64,000 nt of DNA from Pseudomonas solani (GCF_026072635.1 NZ_AP023081.1:4212501-4276500), one strand, 5' to 3'. Counted from the stretch's first letter, positions 1-7,663 are shown. The notes: a model not told the origin generated them from the letters alone. Numbers and translations: made by a program.

Positions 1-15
1 CGTCGAAACGACGCG

Positions 16-43
16 AAGGGAACCGGTCTCTACCGGCTCCCTT
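16..43 (-). terminator. Hairpin downstream of the DUF883/YqjE/YqjK genes
   Basis: Two 12-base arms (16-27 and 32-43) pair around a CTCT loop with a single mismatch. The hairpin lies about 35 bases past the stop of the last minus-strand gene. There is no clear U-run after it, so it may be a weak terminator or an RNA-stabilising structure. Confidence 0.4.
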
Positions 44-76
44 GCATAGCAAGAATGTGGCCAGCTTGTCCGACGA

Positions 77-421
77 TCAGACCTTTGGAGGGGACGGCGG
101 CTTCGCGGAGGGGCGGCGCAAGGCGGCGCCCAGCAAGGGCATCAGGCTGCTGCCCAGGCGGATCAGTCGAGTCAGATTGCCACTACGGGCGGCGAAGAAG
201 CCCAAGGCGGCGACCCCGGCAATGCCCCAAAGTGGAGCATGGGGCATGCCGCCCAGTTGCTGCTGCCAACTGCTGGCGATGCCCTTGGCGCGGCGCAGGG
301 GCTGGGTAAGGACCAGGGTCTCGTGGCGGATCTCCTGGCGGTGCATCTCCAGGCGCAGGCGCACCAGCGCCTTGCGCAGTTCGCGGCGGGAGGTGGTGCG
401 GTGCGTTTCGGGCAGGCTCAT
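77..421 (-). CDS. YqjK-like small membrane-associated protein
   Basis: 114-residue protein with a basic, helical N-terminal half rich in Arg and Leu and one hydrophobic stretch near residues 63-77 (PLWGIAGVAALGFFAA). It matches the general build of YqjK-like proteins, which sit beside YqjE and a DUF883 protein in many proteobacteria. Its start overlaps the end of the upstream gene by four bases (ATGA), so the two are translationally coupled. The biochemical function is not known; a role in envelope or stationary-phase stress is inferred from the trio. Confidence 0.7.
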   Translation of the reverse strand: MSLPETHRTTSRRELRKALVRLRLEMHRQEIRHETLVLTQPLRRAKGIASSWQQQLGGMPHAPLWGIAGVAALGFFAARSGNLTRLIRLGSSLMPLLGAALRRPSAKPPSPPKV

Positions 422-810
422 GGCATCAGGCGCTCGCGGTCCTGGGCCAGCTCTTCGAGCGTGGCGGAGAAGGGGGAGGACTCATCGTCCACGGCCTGTT
501 TCAGGCGCCAGGCGCAGTAGCCGGTGAGCAGGAAGTAGAAGAGGCACAGGCCGCTGATGGTTTCGATCCGTGCACTGTCCCAGAACAGCACCAGCAGCAA
601 CGCGGATAGCGCCACCAGCAGGAGCAGGGCGAAGATCAGCGACAGGCCGGCGAACAGCAGCAGGCGCAGGGTGTTGGCCTTCTGCTCCTGCAGCTCGATG
701 CCGAACAGCTCGACGTGGCTGTGCAACAGGCCGAGGAAGGCGGCGCCGAGGCGCCGCGGGGAGGGGCCTTGGCCCGCGCTCTGCGGGCCGGATTCCATTC
801 CCGGCTCCAT
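418..810 (-). CDS. Phage holin family / YqjE-like inner-membrane protein
   Basis: 130-residue protein with two adjacent hydrophobic segments around residues 48-75 and 82-100, the two-helix hairpin typical of the YqjE (DUF1469, 'putative actinobacterial holin-X/phage holin') family. No phage genes lie nearby, so the holin label is only a family name. It is the middle gene of a minus-strand trio: it starts two bases after the DUF883 stop and overlaps the YqjK-like gene by four bases. It probably acts with them at the inner membrane. Confidence 0.8.
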   Translation of the reverse strand: MEPGMESGPQSAGQGPSPRRLGAAFLGLLHSHVELFGIELQEQKANTLRLLLFAGLSLIFALLLLVALSALLLVLFWDSARIETISGLCLFYFLLTGYCAWRLKQAVDDESSPFSATLEELAQDRERLMP

Positions 811-812
811 GG

Positions 813-1127
813 TCAGCGGCGCGACGCGAGCAGACCGAGGAGGAAGCCGATGCCGGCGGAAAGGCCGATGGTCTGCCAGGGGTGTTCCTGCACGTAGTCC
901 TCGGTGGCGGCGACGGCGGCCTTGCCCTTGTCGACGATCTTCTCTTCGGTCAGTTGCAGGGTCTCGCGGGCGCGCTTGAGGGATTCGTGGATCTGCAGGC
1001 GCAGCTCCTCGGCCTGGTCGCCGGCCAGGCTGGCGGTGTGTTGCAGCAGTTTCTCGGTGTCACCGACGAGGGCCTGGAATTCGGTCAGCAGGTCGTCTTG
1101 GGCGCGGCTAGCGGACTTGCGGGGCAT
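813..1127 (-). CDS. DUF883 family (ElaB/YqjD-like) protein
   Basis: 104-residue protein, mostly amphipathic helix (about residues 8-75), ending in a glycine-rich membrane segment (GLSAGIGFLLGLLASRR). This is the ElaB/YqjD/YgaM (DUF883) plan. In E. coli, YqjD is a C-tail-anchored membrane protein that associates with ribosomes in stationary phase. An AAGGAG ribosome binding site precedes the ATG. First gene of the trio; a possible AlgU-type promoter lies just upstream. Confidence 0.85.
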   Translation of the reverse strand: MPRKSASRAQDDLLTEFQALVGDTEKLLQHTASLAGDQAEELRLQIHESLKRARETLQLTEEKIVDKGKAAVAATEDYVQEHPWQTIGLSAGIGFLLGLLASRR

Positions 1128-1158
1128 GGCGTGAATCTCCTTGGAGGGGCTTGGTTGT

Positions 1159-1186
1159 TGTGAGTCCCCGCGCTTGGGTTAGGTTC
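1159..1186 (-). promoter_or_regulatory. Possible AlgU/RpoE-type promoter for the DUF883 operon
   Basis: On the minus strand GAACCT is followed 17 bases later by TCACA, resembling the AlgU (sigma-22) pattern GAACTT-N16/17-TCtgA. The predicted start would leave a leader of about 25 bases before the DUF883 ATG. The match is partial. Confidence 0.35.
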
Positions 1187-1209
1187 CGCCGATATTTGCC
1201 CCCGGGCGC

Positions 1210-1225
1210 TGGTATGGCGCTTGCA
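1210..1225 (+). promoter_or_regulatory. Candidate sigma-54 promoter for amtB
   Basis: TGGTAT-GGCGC-TTGCA matches the RpoN pattern TGGCAC-N5-TTGCA, with the invariant GG (1211-1212) and GC (1223-1224) at the proper 10-base separation. Nitrogen-regulated sigma-54 control is usual for amtB genes. The element is about 255 bases upstream of the ATG, longer than typical, and no clear NtrC site was recognised. Confidence 0.45.
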
Positions 1226-1480
1226 ACGCCCTGGTGCGCCAGCGTGCCGGAGCGCCCCGTTATCGGGCGCTCAATGAGGCTCCGACAAGGCTGTTGACCG
1301 CTGGCAAGCATATGAAAAACAACGAGAAAGCCTGAAAACTCAAACTGCCGTCTCCACCGCTTCGCCCCGTTATGGCCCCAGGCTCCGACCCGTTCGAGGG
1401 CGTGGCGGCTTCAGGGTGGTGCGTGTCCGGCGCGATTTGACCCGTATTGGTGCTTTTTATCTGCCGGAGCCTTCCTGCCA

Positions 1481-2689
1481 ATGGAAAACCTCAACAGTGC
1501 CGTGCAAACCCTGATCCACGGCTCCAACACCCTGTTCATCCTGATGGGCGCCGTGATGGTGCTCGCCATGCACGCCGGCTTCGCCTTCCTCGAAGTGGGC
1601 ACCGTGCGCCAGAAGAACCAGGTCAACGCGCTGTCGAAGATCCTTTCGGACTTCGCCATCTCCACCCTGGCCTATTTCTTCATCGGCTACTGGGTGGCCT
1701 ACGGCGTGACCTTCCTGCAGCCGGCCAGTGAGCTGGCGGCCGACCATGGCTATGCGCTGGTGAAGTTCTTCTTCCTGCTGACCTTCGCCGCCGCCATCCC
1801 GGCGATCATCTCCGGCGGCATCGCCGAGCGCGCCAAGTTCGGCCCGCAGTTGTGCGCCACCGCCCTGATCGTGGCCTTCGTCTATCCCTTCTTCGAGGGG
1901 CTGATCTGGAACGGCAACTTCGGCCTGCAGGACTGGCTGAAGGCGAGCTTCGGCGCCAGCTTCCATGACTTCGCCGGCTCCGTGGTGGTGCACGCCGTGG
2001 GCGGCTGGCTGGCCTTTGGCGCGGTGGTCTTGCTGGGGCGCCGTGATGGCCGCTACCGCGATGGCCGCCTGGTGGCCTTCGCCCCGTCGAACATCCCCTT
2101 CCTGGCGCTTGGCTCGTGGATCCTCATCGTCGGCTGGTTCGGCTTCAACGTGATGAGCGCGCAGACCCTGCAGGGTGTCAGCGGACTGGTGGCGGTCAAC
2201 TCGCTGATGGCGATGGTCGGCGGCACGGTCGCCGCGCTGCTGGTGGGCCGCAATGACCCGGGCTTCCTGCACAACGGCCCGCTGGCCGGGCTGGTGGCGA
2301 TCTGCGCCGGCTCCGACCTGATGCACCCGGTGGGTGCGCTGGTGACTGGCGCCATCGCGGGCGGCCTGTTCGTCTGGGCCTTCACCGCGACCCAGGTGAA
2401 ATGGAAACTGGACGACGTGCTGGGCGTGTGGCCGCTGCACGGCCTGTGCGGCGTCTGGGGCGGTATCGCCTGCGGCATCTTCGGCCAGGAGGCCCTCGGT
2501 GGCCTGGGCGGCGTCAGCCTGGTGAGCCAGCTGATCGGCACCGGCCTCGGTGTGCTGGTGGCGCTGGTGGGGGGCTTCCTGGTCTACGGCCTGCTGAAGA
2601 AGACCCTCGGCATCCGCTTGTCCCAGGAGCAGGAGTACTACGGCGCGGACCTGTCGATCCACAAGATCGGCGCCACCAGCCAGGATTGA
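1481..2689 (+). CDS. amtB: Ammonium transporter, Amt family
   Basis: 402-residue polytopic membrane protein of the Amt/Mep/Rh family, which conducts ammonium across the inner membrane. Eleven or so hydrophobic segments are visible. The family signature around residues 163-175 (DFAGSVVVHAVGG) includes the first pore histidine (His171); the second pore histidine is His320 in LHGLCGVWGG. There is no cleavable signal peptide, and the protein is slightly shorter than many glnK-linked AmtB proteins (about 425-445). No glnK gene is adjacent, unlike the usual glnK-amtB pair, so this may be a secondary ammonium channel. Confidence 0.93.
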   Translation: MENLNSAVQTLIHGSNTLFILMGAVMVLAMHAGFAFLEVGTVRQKNQVNALSKILSDFAISTLAYFFIGYWVAYGVTFLQPASELAADHGYALVKFFFLLTFAAAIPAIISGGIAERAKFGPQLCATALIVAFVYPFFEGLIWNGNFGLQDWLKASFGASFHDFAGSVVVHAVGGWLAFGAVVLLGRRDGRYRDGRLVAFAPSNIPFLALGSWILIVGWFGFNVMSAQTLQGVSGLVAVNSLMAMVGGTVAALLVGRNDPGFLHNGPLAGLVAICAGSDLMHPVGALVTGAIAGGLFVWAFTATQVKWKLDDVLGVWPLHGLCGVWGGIACGIFGQEALGGLGGVSLVSQLIGTGLGVLVALVGGFLVYGLLKKTLGIRLSQEQEYYGADLSIHKIGATSQD

Positions 2690-2724
2690 TCGGGCCAAGC
2701 CCGGCACACTCCCATTAAACGAAG

Positions 2725-2746
2725 AAGCCCGCCGATTGGCGGGCTT
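2725..2746. terminator. Bidirectional terminator between amtB and the porin gene
   Basis: AAGCCCGCC (2725-2733) pairs perfectly with GGCGGGCTT (2738-2746) around a GATT loop. It sits in the 76-base gap between two convergent genes; T residues flank it on the plus-strand side. Confidence 0.85.
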
Positions 2747-2765
2747 TCACGTTGCGCAGTGGCGA

Positions 2766-4061
2766 CTACCAGAGCGGTACCACGTAGCTGACGATCAGGC
2801 GGTTCTCGTCGATGTCGCTGCCGAAGTTGGTGGAGCGCACGGTCGCGTTGCGCCATTTCACGCCGAGGTTCTTCAGCGGGCCGTCCTGGAAGACGTAGGC
2901 GATGTCGGTGTTGCGTTCCCATTCCTTGCCTTCGGGGCGACCGGCGCCCAGGTCGACGTTGTCGCCGGACAGGTAGCGGGTCATGAAGGTCAGGCCGGGA
3001 ATGCCCATGGAGGCGAAGTTGTAGTCGTAGCGCGCCTGCCAGGATTTTTCGTCCTTGGCGGCGAAGTCGCCGATCTGCACGTAGTTGACCAGGTAAGGGT
3101 CGGTGCCGTTGATGTAGGCGTAGCCGGTGTCGCCACTCATGCTCTGGTAGCCGAGGCCGAAGGCGTGGCCGCCCAGGGCATAGGTGAACATGGCGCCGAA
3201 GGCCTTGTTGTCGACGTTGCTGTTGCCTTCGTCGGTGGAGCGGGCGTAGCGGATGTCGCTCTTCAGCGATTGCTTGTCACCCAGCGGCAGGGTGTGCAGC
3301 ACGGTGAAGATGTGCTGCTTGTAGAACTCGTCCAGGTTGCCGTAGTTGTAGCCGGTGGAGAGGCTGTCGTTCCACTTGTAGGTGGCGCCGGCGAAGTTGA
3401 ATTCGTCGCTGGTCTGGCCGCCGCGGAAGGTGATGCCACGGGCACCGCCGGCACCGGTGGAGGCCACGCGGCTGTTGGTGATGGTCATGTCCTCGTAGTC
3501 CGAGGAGTCGCGCTGGTTCACCTGCTTGAGCTGGCCGGCGTCGAGGGTCAGGCCGTCGATTTCCATCGAGTTGATGTGGCCGCCCTGGAAGGTCTGCGGC
3601 AGCAGGCGCGAGTCGTTGTACTGCACGGTGGGCAGCTTGGGCAGCAGGGTGCCGACCTTGAGCACGCTCTTGGAGGCGCGCAACTTGGCGGTCAGGCCCA
3701 CTTCGCCATATTCGTCCTGGGCGCGGTTGGGCGCTTCGCGGTCGCGCTTGAGCAGGCCGGTGCCGGTGCGGTCGGGGCTGGAGTCGAGTTTGATGCCCAG
3801 CGCGCCGATGGCGTCGACGCCAACGCCGATGGTGCCTTCGGTGAAGCCGGATTCGTAGCGCAGCAGGAAGCCCTGGGCCCACTCCTCGGCCTTGGACTGG
3901 GCGGCGCCGTCCTGGCGGAAGTCACGGTTGAAGTAGAAGTTGCGCAGCTCGACGCTGGCCTTGCTGTCTTTCAGGAATTCGGCCTGGGCGAGGCCGGGCA
4001 GGGTGAGGCCGGTGCTGAGCGCTGCCAGGGCAATGGCGTGCGCGAGCGAGGTCTTGCTCAT
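2766..4061 (-). CDS. opdQ: OprD-family outer-membrane porin (OpdQ-like)
   Basis: 431-residue precursor. The ATG at 4061 is chosen because a GAGGAG ribosome binding site precedes it and a signal peptide follows (about residues 1-27, ending GLAQA). The mature protein starts with the OprD-type segment (SVELRNFYFNRDFRQDG) and ends in an aromatic residue (SYVVPLW), as outer-membrane beta-barrels do. OprD-family porins are 18-strand channels for amino acids and small acids. Neighbouring genes match the PA3038 region of PAO1 as recalled, so OpdQ is the likely ortholog; substrate cannot be read from the sequence. Confidence 0.85.
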   Translation of the reverse strand: MSKTSLAHAIALAALSTGLTLPGLAQAEFLKDSKASVELRNFYFNRDFRQDGAAQSKAEEWAQGFLLRYESGFTEGTIGVGVDAIGALGIKLDSSPDRTGTGLLKRDREAPNRAQDEYGEVGLTAKLRASKSVLKVGTLLPKLPTVQYNDSRLLPQTFQGGHINSMEIDGLTLDAGQLKQVNQRDSSDYEDMTITNSRVASTGAGGARGITFRGGQTSDEFNFAGATYKWNDSLSTGYNYGNLDEFYKQHIFTVLHTLPLGDKQSLKSDIRYARSTDEGNSNVDNKAFGAMFTYALGGHAFGLGYQSMSGDTGYAYINGTDPYLVNYVQIGDFAAKDEKSWQARYDYNFASMGIPGLTFMTRYLSGDNVDLGAGRPEGKEWERNTDIAYVFQDGPLKNLGVKWRNATVRSTNFGSDIDENRLIVSYVVPLW

Positions 4062-4166
4062 TGTTATTGTCTCCTCGTTGGGGTTTCGGGGCGGTTGGGC
4101 CGCCCCGTTGCAACGAGTGGAATTAAGCATCTGGTAACAGAATCGTCATTTAGACATTGGTCGGCC

Positions 4167-5033
4167 TCACTGCACCCACTGCGGGTAGTAGCCGAGGCGG
4201 TCCTGCACGGCGGCGTCGTGGGCCGGCACCACGGTGAGGTTCGGTTGGGCCAGCAGCAGGTCGTGCACCCGTTGCAGCTGGGCACGGGTGCCGTCGCGGT
4301 CGTTGTCCACCATCCGCCGGCTGACCCAGAACTTCTCGTGGGGCCCGGTGAAGCCTTCCAGGCGCCAGCTGGTATCGCCGGTGAAGAAGAAGCGCCGGCC
4401 GTCGTCGAGGGTGAGGAACAGACCCACCGAGCCTGGTGTGTGCCCGGTGAGCGGTACCAGCACCAGGCTGCCGTCGCCGAACAGGTCGAGGCTCTGGTCA
4501 AAGCCCATGTAGGGCTCGGGCAGGAACTCGAAGGGCTGCCAGAGGACCTTGTGGGCGAACTGGCTGGGCAGCACCGCTGGCGGCGTGGCGATTTGGCTGA
4601 ACTCGATTTCCGCCCAGGGCGCCCAGACTGGCACCTCGGGGAAGTCGGCCAGGCCCGAGGCGTGGTCCCAGTGGGCGTGGGTGAGGAGGATGCGGTCGAC
4701 GCGGATGCCGTCACGGTCCAGTTGGTCCCGTGCGGGGGTGACGGTTTCGTACTTGAACAGCGGTTTGTCCCACCAGGGCATGTCGCCCTGGAACTGGGCG
4801 TCCACCTGGCGGCCGAGCCCGGTATCCAGCAGCAGGGTCGCGGCGTGGTGCTGGATGAGCACGGCGACGTGGTTGACCGCGACGGTCTGCGTCCACTGGC
4901 CGCCCTCCATGGTGAAGGCGTCGAGGGTTTCGGCGTGGGAGGTCTTCACCAGGGCGAAGCGCAGGCCCTGGGCGCTGGCGAAGGGGCTGGCGATCAGCAG
5001 CAGGCTGGCGAGGAGTAGGGGGAGCAGGCGCAT
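4167..5033 (-). CDS. Secreted metallo-beta-lactamase-fold hydrolase
   Basis: 288-residue precursor starting at the ATG at 5033, which opens a signal peptide (residues 1-22, ending FASAQ). It carries the binuclear-zinc motif THAHWDHASG near residues 117-125, then GHTPGS and GDTSW, the usual order of metal ligands in MBL-fold hydrolases. The spacing and the PAHD motif near the end resemble the N-acyl homoserine lactonase-like (AttM/AiiA) branch, but lactonase activity is inference. A periplasmic location is expected. It shares orientation with the transferase gene immediately upstream (29-base gap) and may be co-transcribed. Confidence 0.8.
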   Translation of the reverse strand: MRLLPLLLASLLLIASPFASAQGLRFALVKTSHAETLDAFTMEGGQWTQTVAVNHVAVLIQHHAATLLLDTGLGRQVDAQFQGDMPWWDKPLFKYETVTPARDQLDRDGIRVDRILLTHAHWDHASGLADFPEVPVWAPWAEIEFSQIATPPAVLPSQFAHKVLWQPFEFLPEPYMGFDQSLDLFGDGSLVLVPLTGHTPGSVGLFLTLDDGRRFFFTGDTSWRLEGFTGPHEKFWVSRRMVDNDRDGTRAQLQRVHDLLLAQPNLTVVPAHDAAVQDRLGYYPQWVQ

Positions 5034-5062
5034 GTACGGCTTCCTTGCGATGGCGGAGAGGG

Positions 5063-5656
5063 TCAGAGGTGCGGCAGCTCGACATAGCCGGGCAGGGCGC
5101 GGATGCGATCGCACCATTGGCGGATGTGTGGGTAGGGGGTGAGGTCGAGCCCGCCTTCCCCGGCCATCGCCAGGTAGGGGTAGTTGGCGACATCGGCGAC
5201 GCTGGGGGCCTCGCCTTCGGCCAGCCAGGCGTGCCGGCCCAGTTGCAGCTCCACCATCGCCAGCACCTGGCGCGCCTTGGCCTGGGTGGCTTCTAGGTCG
5301 CCGGGCCGGCCGAACAGTTTCATCACCCGCGCGGCGGCCGGGCCGTGGTGCAACTCGTTGGCGGCGTAGCTCAGCCAGCTGGCGATGCGGCCCTGCTGCA
5401 GGGCATCGTCGGGCAGCCATTGCGGCGCATAACGGCGTGCCAGGTAGACGAGGATGGCCTGGGAGTCCGCCAACCTGCTGCCTTGGTCCACCAGCAGCGG
5501 AACCTGACCCCGTGGGTTGATGGCGAGGAATGCCGGTTGCTTCTGTTCGCCGGCGGCCAGGTTGACCGTGATGATTTCGGCGCGCTGGCCGGTCAGGCCG
5601 AGGAACAGGCGCACCTTGTAGCAGTTGCCGGAGAGGGGGAAGTCGTGGAGCTGCAT
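5063..5656 (-). CDS. Glutathione S-transferase family protein
   Basis: 197-residue cytosolic protein with a thioredoxin-like N-terminal domain (residues 1-80: DFPLSGNCYKVRLFL, then NPRGQVPLL and the glutathione-binding DSQAILVYLARRY) and an all-helical C-terminal domain (90-197). Ser7-Gly8-Asn9-Cys10 lie where the catalytic residue of bacterial GSTs is found. It is divergent from a TetR gene, and a TetR-type operator sits between its -35 and -10 elements, so it is probably induced when an electrophile or other ligand releases that repressor. Confidence 0.88.
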   Translation of the reverse strand: MQLHDFPLSGNCYKVRLFLGLTGQRAEIITVNLAAGEQKQPAFLAINPRGQVPLLVDQGSRLADSQAILVYLARRYAPQWLPDDALQQGRIASWLSYAANELHHGPAAARVMKLFGRPGDLEATQAKARQVLAMVELQLGRHAWLAEGEAPSVADVANYPYLAMAGEGGLDLTPYPHIRQWCDRIRALPGYVELPHL

Positions 5657-5688
5657 GGTGGTGATCCCTGTGGTCGTTGTGCGGCTGG

Positions 5689-5718
5689 ATATTAGACAGA
5701 CAGGTCTGTATATTTCAA
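5689..5718 (-). promoter_or_regulatory. GST promoter with embedded TetR-type operator
   Basis: On the minus strand TTGAAA (5718-5713) and TAATAT (5694-5689) are separated by 18 bases. The spacer holds a 14-base inverted repeat, ACAGAC-AG-GTCTGT at 5696-5709, whose symmetry extends further with matching TA steps outside it. A repressor bound here would block RNA polymerase. Confidence 0.75.
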
Positions 5719-5762
5719 GCGCCAACTCCACCCCGTTGCCAGAAGGCAGCAGTGGTGCGGGT

Positions 5763-5791
5763 TTGAGCCGGTGCGGGCGGATGCGCATAAT
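5763..5791 (+). promoter_or_regulatory. Candidate promoter for the tetR gene
   Basis: TTGAGC and CATAAT are separated by 17 bases, and the ATG follows 22 bases after the -10 element. It lies about 55 bases from the palindrome, so tetR itself may be repressed less strongly than the GST gene. Confidence 0.5.
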
Positions 5792-5812
5792 GCGCCGGTC
5801 AGGAGGTTCCAC

Positions 5813-6394
5813 ATGGCTTCGAGCAAACGCGATCAGTTGATCGACACCGCCATCGCGCTGTTCTACCGCGATGGTTTCCACGCCACCGGCATCGATCGCA
5901 TCCTCGCCGAGTCCGGCGTGGCGAAGATGACGCTGTACAAGCATTTCAAGTCCAAGGACGAGCTGATCGAGGCGGCCCTGCGCCAGCGCCTGGAACCCAG
6001 TCGCCAGATGATGGCCTGGGCGCTGGAGAACCTGGCGCCGAGGGCGGCGATCCTTGCCGTCTTCGATGGCCTGCACCAGTTGCTGCATGGCAAGGAGTTC
6101 TTCGGTTGCGCCTTCGTCAACGCCGCCGCCGAGTTCCATGACCGCGAGCACCCGATCCACCGCGTCGCCGCCCTCCACAAGGCCAACGCCCAGCTGCATT
6201 TCCGCAGCGCCCTCGAACGCCTGGGGGTCGCCGAACCCGAGCGCCTGGCGCGGCAGTTGCAGTACCTGATGGAAGGGGCGATCGCCATGGCCCATGTGCA
6301 GGGCCCGGCCGAGCAGGCACGGGAGGCCAGGGATGCCGCAGCGGTGCTGTTGGGCGCGGCGGGTGTCGCCACGTCGGACGCGACGAACGTCTGA
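5813..6394 (+). CDS. TetR/AcrR family transcriptional repressor
   Basis: 193-residue regulator. The ATG at 5813 has an ideal AGGAGG eight bases upstream. The N-terminal DNA-binding domain (residues 1-50) shows the TetR helix-turn-helix GIDRILAESGVAKMTLYKHFKSK; the remainder is a helical ligand-binding domain. Divergence from the GST gene and the palindrome between them identify the likely target. The ligand is unknown; electrophiles or aromatic compounds are plausible from the GST partner. Confidence 0.9.
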   Translation: MASSKRDQLIDTAIALFYRDGFHATGIDRILAESGVAKMTLYKHFKSKDELIEAALRQRLEPSRQMMAWALENLAPRAAILAVFDGLHQLLHGKEFFGCAFVNAAAEFHDREHPIHRVAALHKANAQLHFRSALERLGVAEPERLARQLQYLMEGAIAMAHVQGPAEQAREARDAAAVLLGAAGVATSDATNV

Positions 6395-6441
6395 CGTCAA
6401 TATCGGTCACTGCCGTCCATCGGCTGCGAACGGATTCGTTC

Positions 6442-6468
6442 TCAAGGTTTTCCCGGGGCTGCCGTCAA
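6442..6468 (+). promoter_or_regulatory. Candidate sigma-28 (FliA) promoter for the DUF5610 gene
   Basis: TCAAGGTT-N11-GCCGTCAA matches the flagellar sigma pattern TAAAGTTT-N11-GCCGATAA at 12 of 16 positions with exact spacing. The ATG follows 34 bases after it. Confidence 0.5.
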
Positions 6469-6502
6469 ATCGGTGTACATCCGATTCTCCGGGACCGCCA
6501 CT

Positions 6503-7663
6503 ATGAAGACCCTCGATTCCCTGGCTTCCGCAACCACGCGCCCGAGTTATCTGAACAAGATCGACAGCGCGACCCGTAACGCCACCAATGCGCAGAACGT
6601 GTTGGCCAACCGTGTTGCCCAGCGCCTGGGCATCGAGCCTGGCAGCCTGGCCGGCAAGACCCAGGATGACTACACGCCCGACAAGGTGGCCGGGCGCATC
6701 CTCGACTTCGTCGGCGGGCGCATCAAGGCCGAAGCGGCCAATGGTGCCGACACCGAGAAGCTGCAGAAGATGCTCGACCAGGCCCGCGAAGGCGTGGAGA
6801 AGGGCTTCGCCGAGGCGAAGAAGATCCTTCAGGGCCTGGGTGTGCTCGGCGGCAAGATCGCCAGTGACATCGAAGACACCTTCGGCAAGATCCAGGATGG
6901 CTTGAACAACCTGGCCAGCTCCCTGGGCCTGGATGGCAACACGCCGAGCACCGGCACTTCCGGCAGCACCAGTGTCAGCAGCTCCACCCAGAGCTTCTCC
7001 GCGCGTTCCTCGACCTTCGACATGGAGGTGACCACCAAGGAAGGCGACAAGGTGAAGATCTCCATCGCCCAGGCCTCGGCCGACTGGTCGAAGACCTCCT
7101 CGACGGGCTCCGACAAGGACGGCAAGAGCACCTCGGGTACCCGTTCCGAGTCCGGCAGCATGCAGATCGGCGGCTGGAAGGTGCAGGTGGATGGCGACCT
7201 CAACGACGAGGAGAGGGCCGCGCTCAGCGACCTGCTCGACCAGGTGCAGGATGTCTCCAGCAAGTTCTACTCCGGTGACCTCAACGGCGCCTTCGACCGC
7301 GCGCTGGCCCTGAACATGAACGGCGATCAGCTGGCTTCCATGTCGCTCAACCTCACCCAGACCAGGGTCAAGGCCACCAGCACCTACGGCTCCGTGGCCC
7401 AGGAAGGCGGCCAACCGGCCAGCGCGGTGAACACCTCGCTGCAGGACTACGCGAAGGGCATGCTGGAAGCGCTGAAGAACGCCGCCAAGCTCTCCGACGA
7501 CCCGAAAGGCACGCTGCAGGACCTGCTCAACGGCGGTTTCTCGCTCAACGAGCGCCTCAGCGACAACCAGCTGGACAAGGCCCAGGCGTTCAACAGCAAG
7601 CTGCTGGACGGGCTGCAGAACCTGCTGCCGGCCGCCGCCAAGGACGACTCGGCCAAGGCCTGA
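6503..7663 (+). CDS. DUF5610 domain-containing protein
   Basis: 386-residue protein of unknown function. The ATG at 6503 begins MKTLDSLASATTRPSYLNKI. No signal peptide is seen. Residues about 30-120 (ATNAQNVLANRVAQRLGI onward) are a helical region with the DUF5610 look, followed by a Ser/Thr/Gly-rich linker (about 140-170) and a beta-rich middle (SSTFDMEVTTKEGDKVKISI). The lack of a leader, the low-complexity Ser/Thr linker and the sigma-28-type promoter suggest a link to the flagellar regulon; this is inference. It could instead be a cytosolic or surface structural protein. Confidence 0.75.
   Translation: MKTLDSLASATTRPSYLNKIDSATRNATNAQNVLANRVAQRLGIEPGSLAGKTQDDYTPDKVAGRILDFVGGRIKAEAANGADTEKLQKMLDQAREGVEKGFAEAKKILQGLGVLGGKIASDIEDTFGKIQDGLNNLASSLGLDGNTPSTGTSGSTSVSSSTQSFSARSSTFDMEVTTKEGDKVKISIAQASADWSKTSSTGSDKDGKSTSGTRSESGSMQIGGWKVQVDGDLNDEERAALSDLLDQVQDVSSKFYSGDLNGAFDRALALNMNGDQLASMSLNLTQTRVKATSTYGSVAQEGGQPASAVNTSLQDYAKGMLEALKNAAKLSDDPKGTLQDLLNGGFSLNERLSDNQLDKAQAFNSKLLDGLQNLLPAAAKDDSAKA

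Larger units (their letters stand above)
1128..1480. other. 353-base intergenic region between the DUF883 operon and amtB
   Basis: No convincing gene is seen. The left part carries the ribosome binding site and a possible AlgU-type promoter for the minus-strand DUF883 operon. A sigma-54-like element pointing to amtB is at 1210-1225. The remaining ~250 bases form a long amtB leader in which nothing recognisable was found. Confidence 0.6.

Noticed and set aside
418..810. Holin-like protein as evidence of a prophage
   Set aside because: No lysis, tail, capsid or integrase gene is nearby, and the DUF883/YqjE/YqjK context explains it.
2736..5018. A 760-codon open frame on the plus strand opposite the porin and hydrolase genes
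   Set aside because: It is antisense to two well-supported genes and gives a low-complexity Gly/Ala/Val-rich product, a normal by-product of high-GC codon use.
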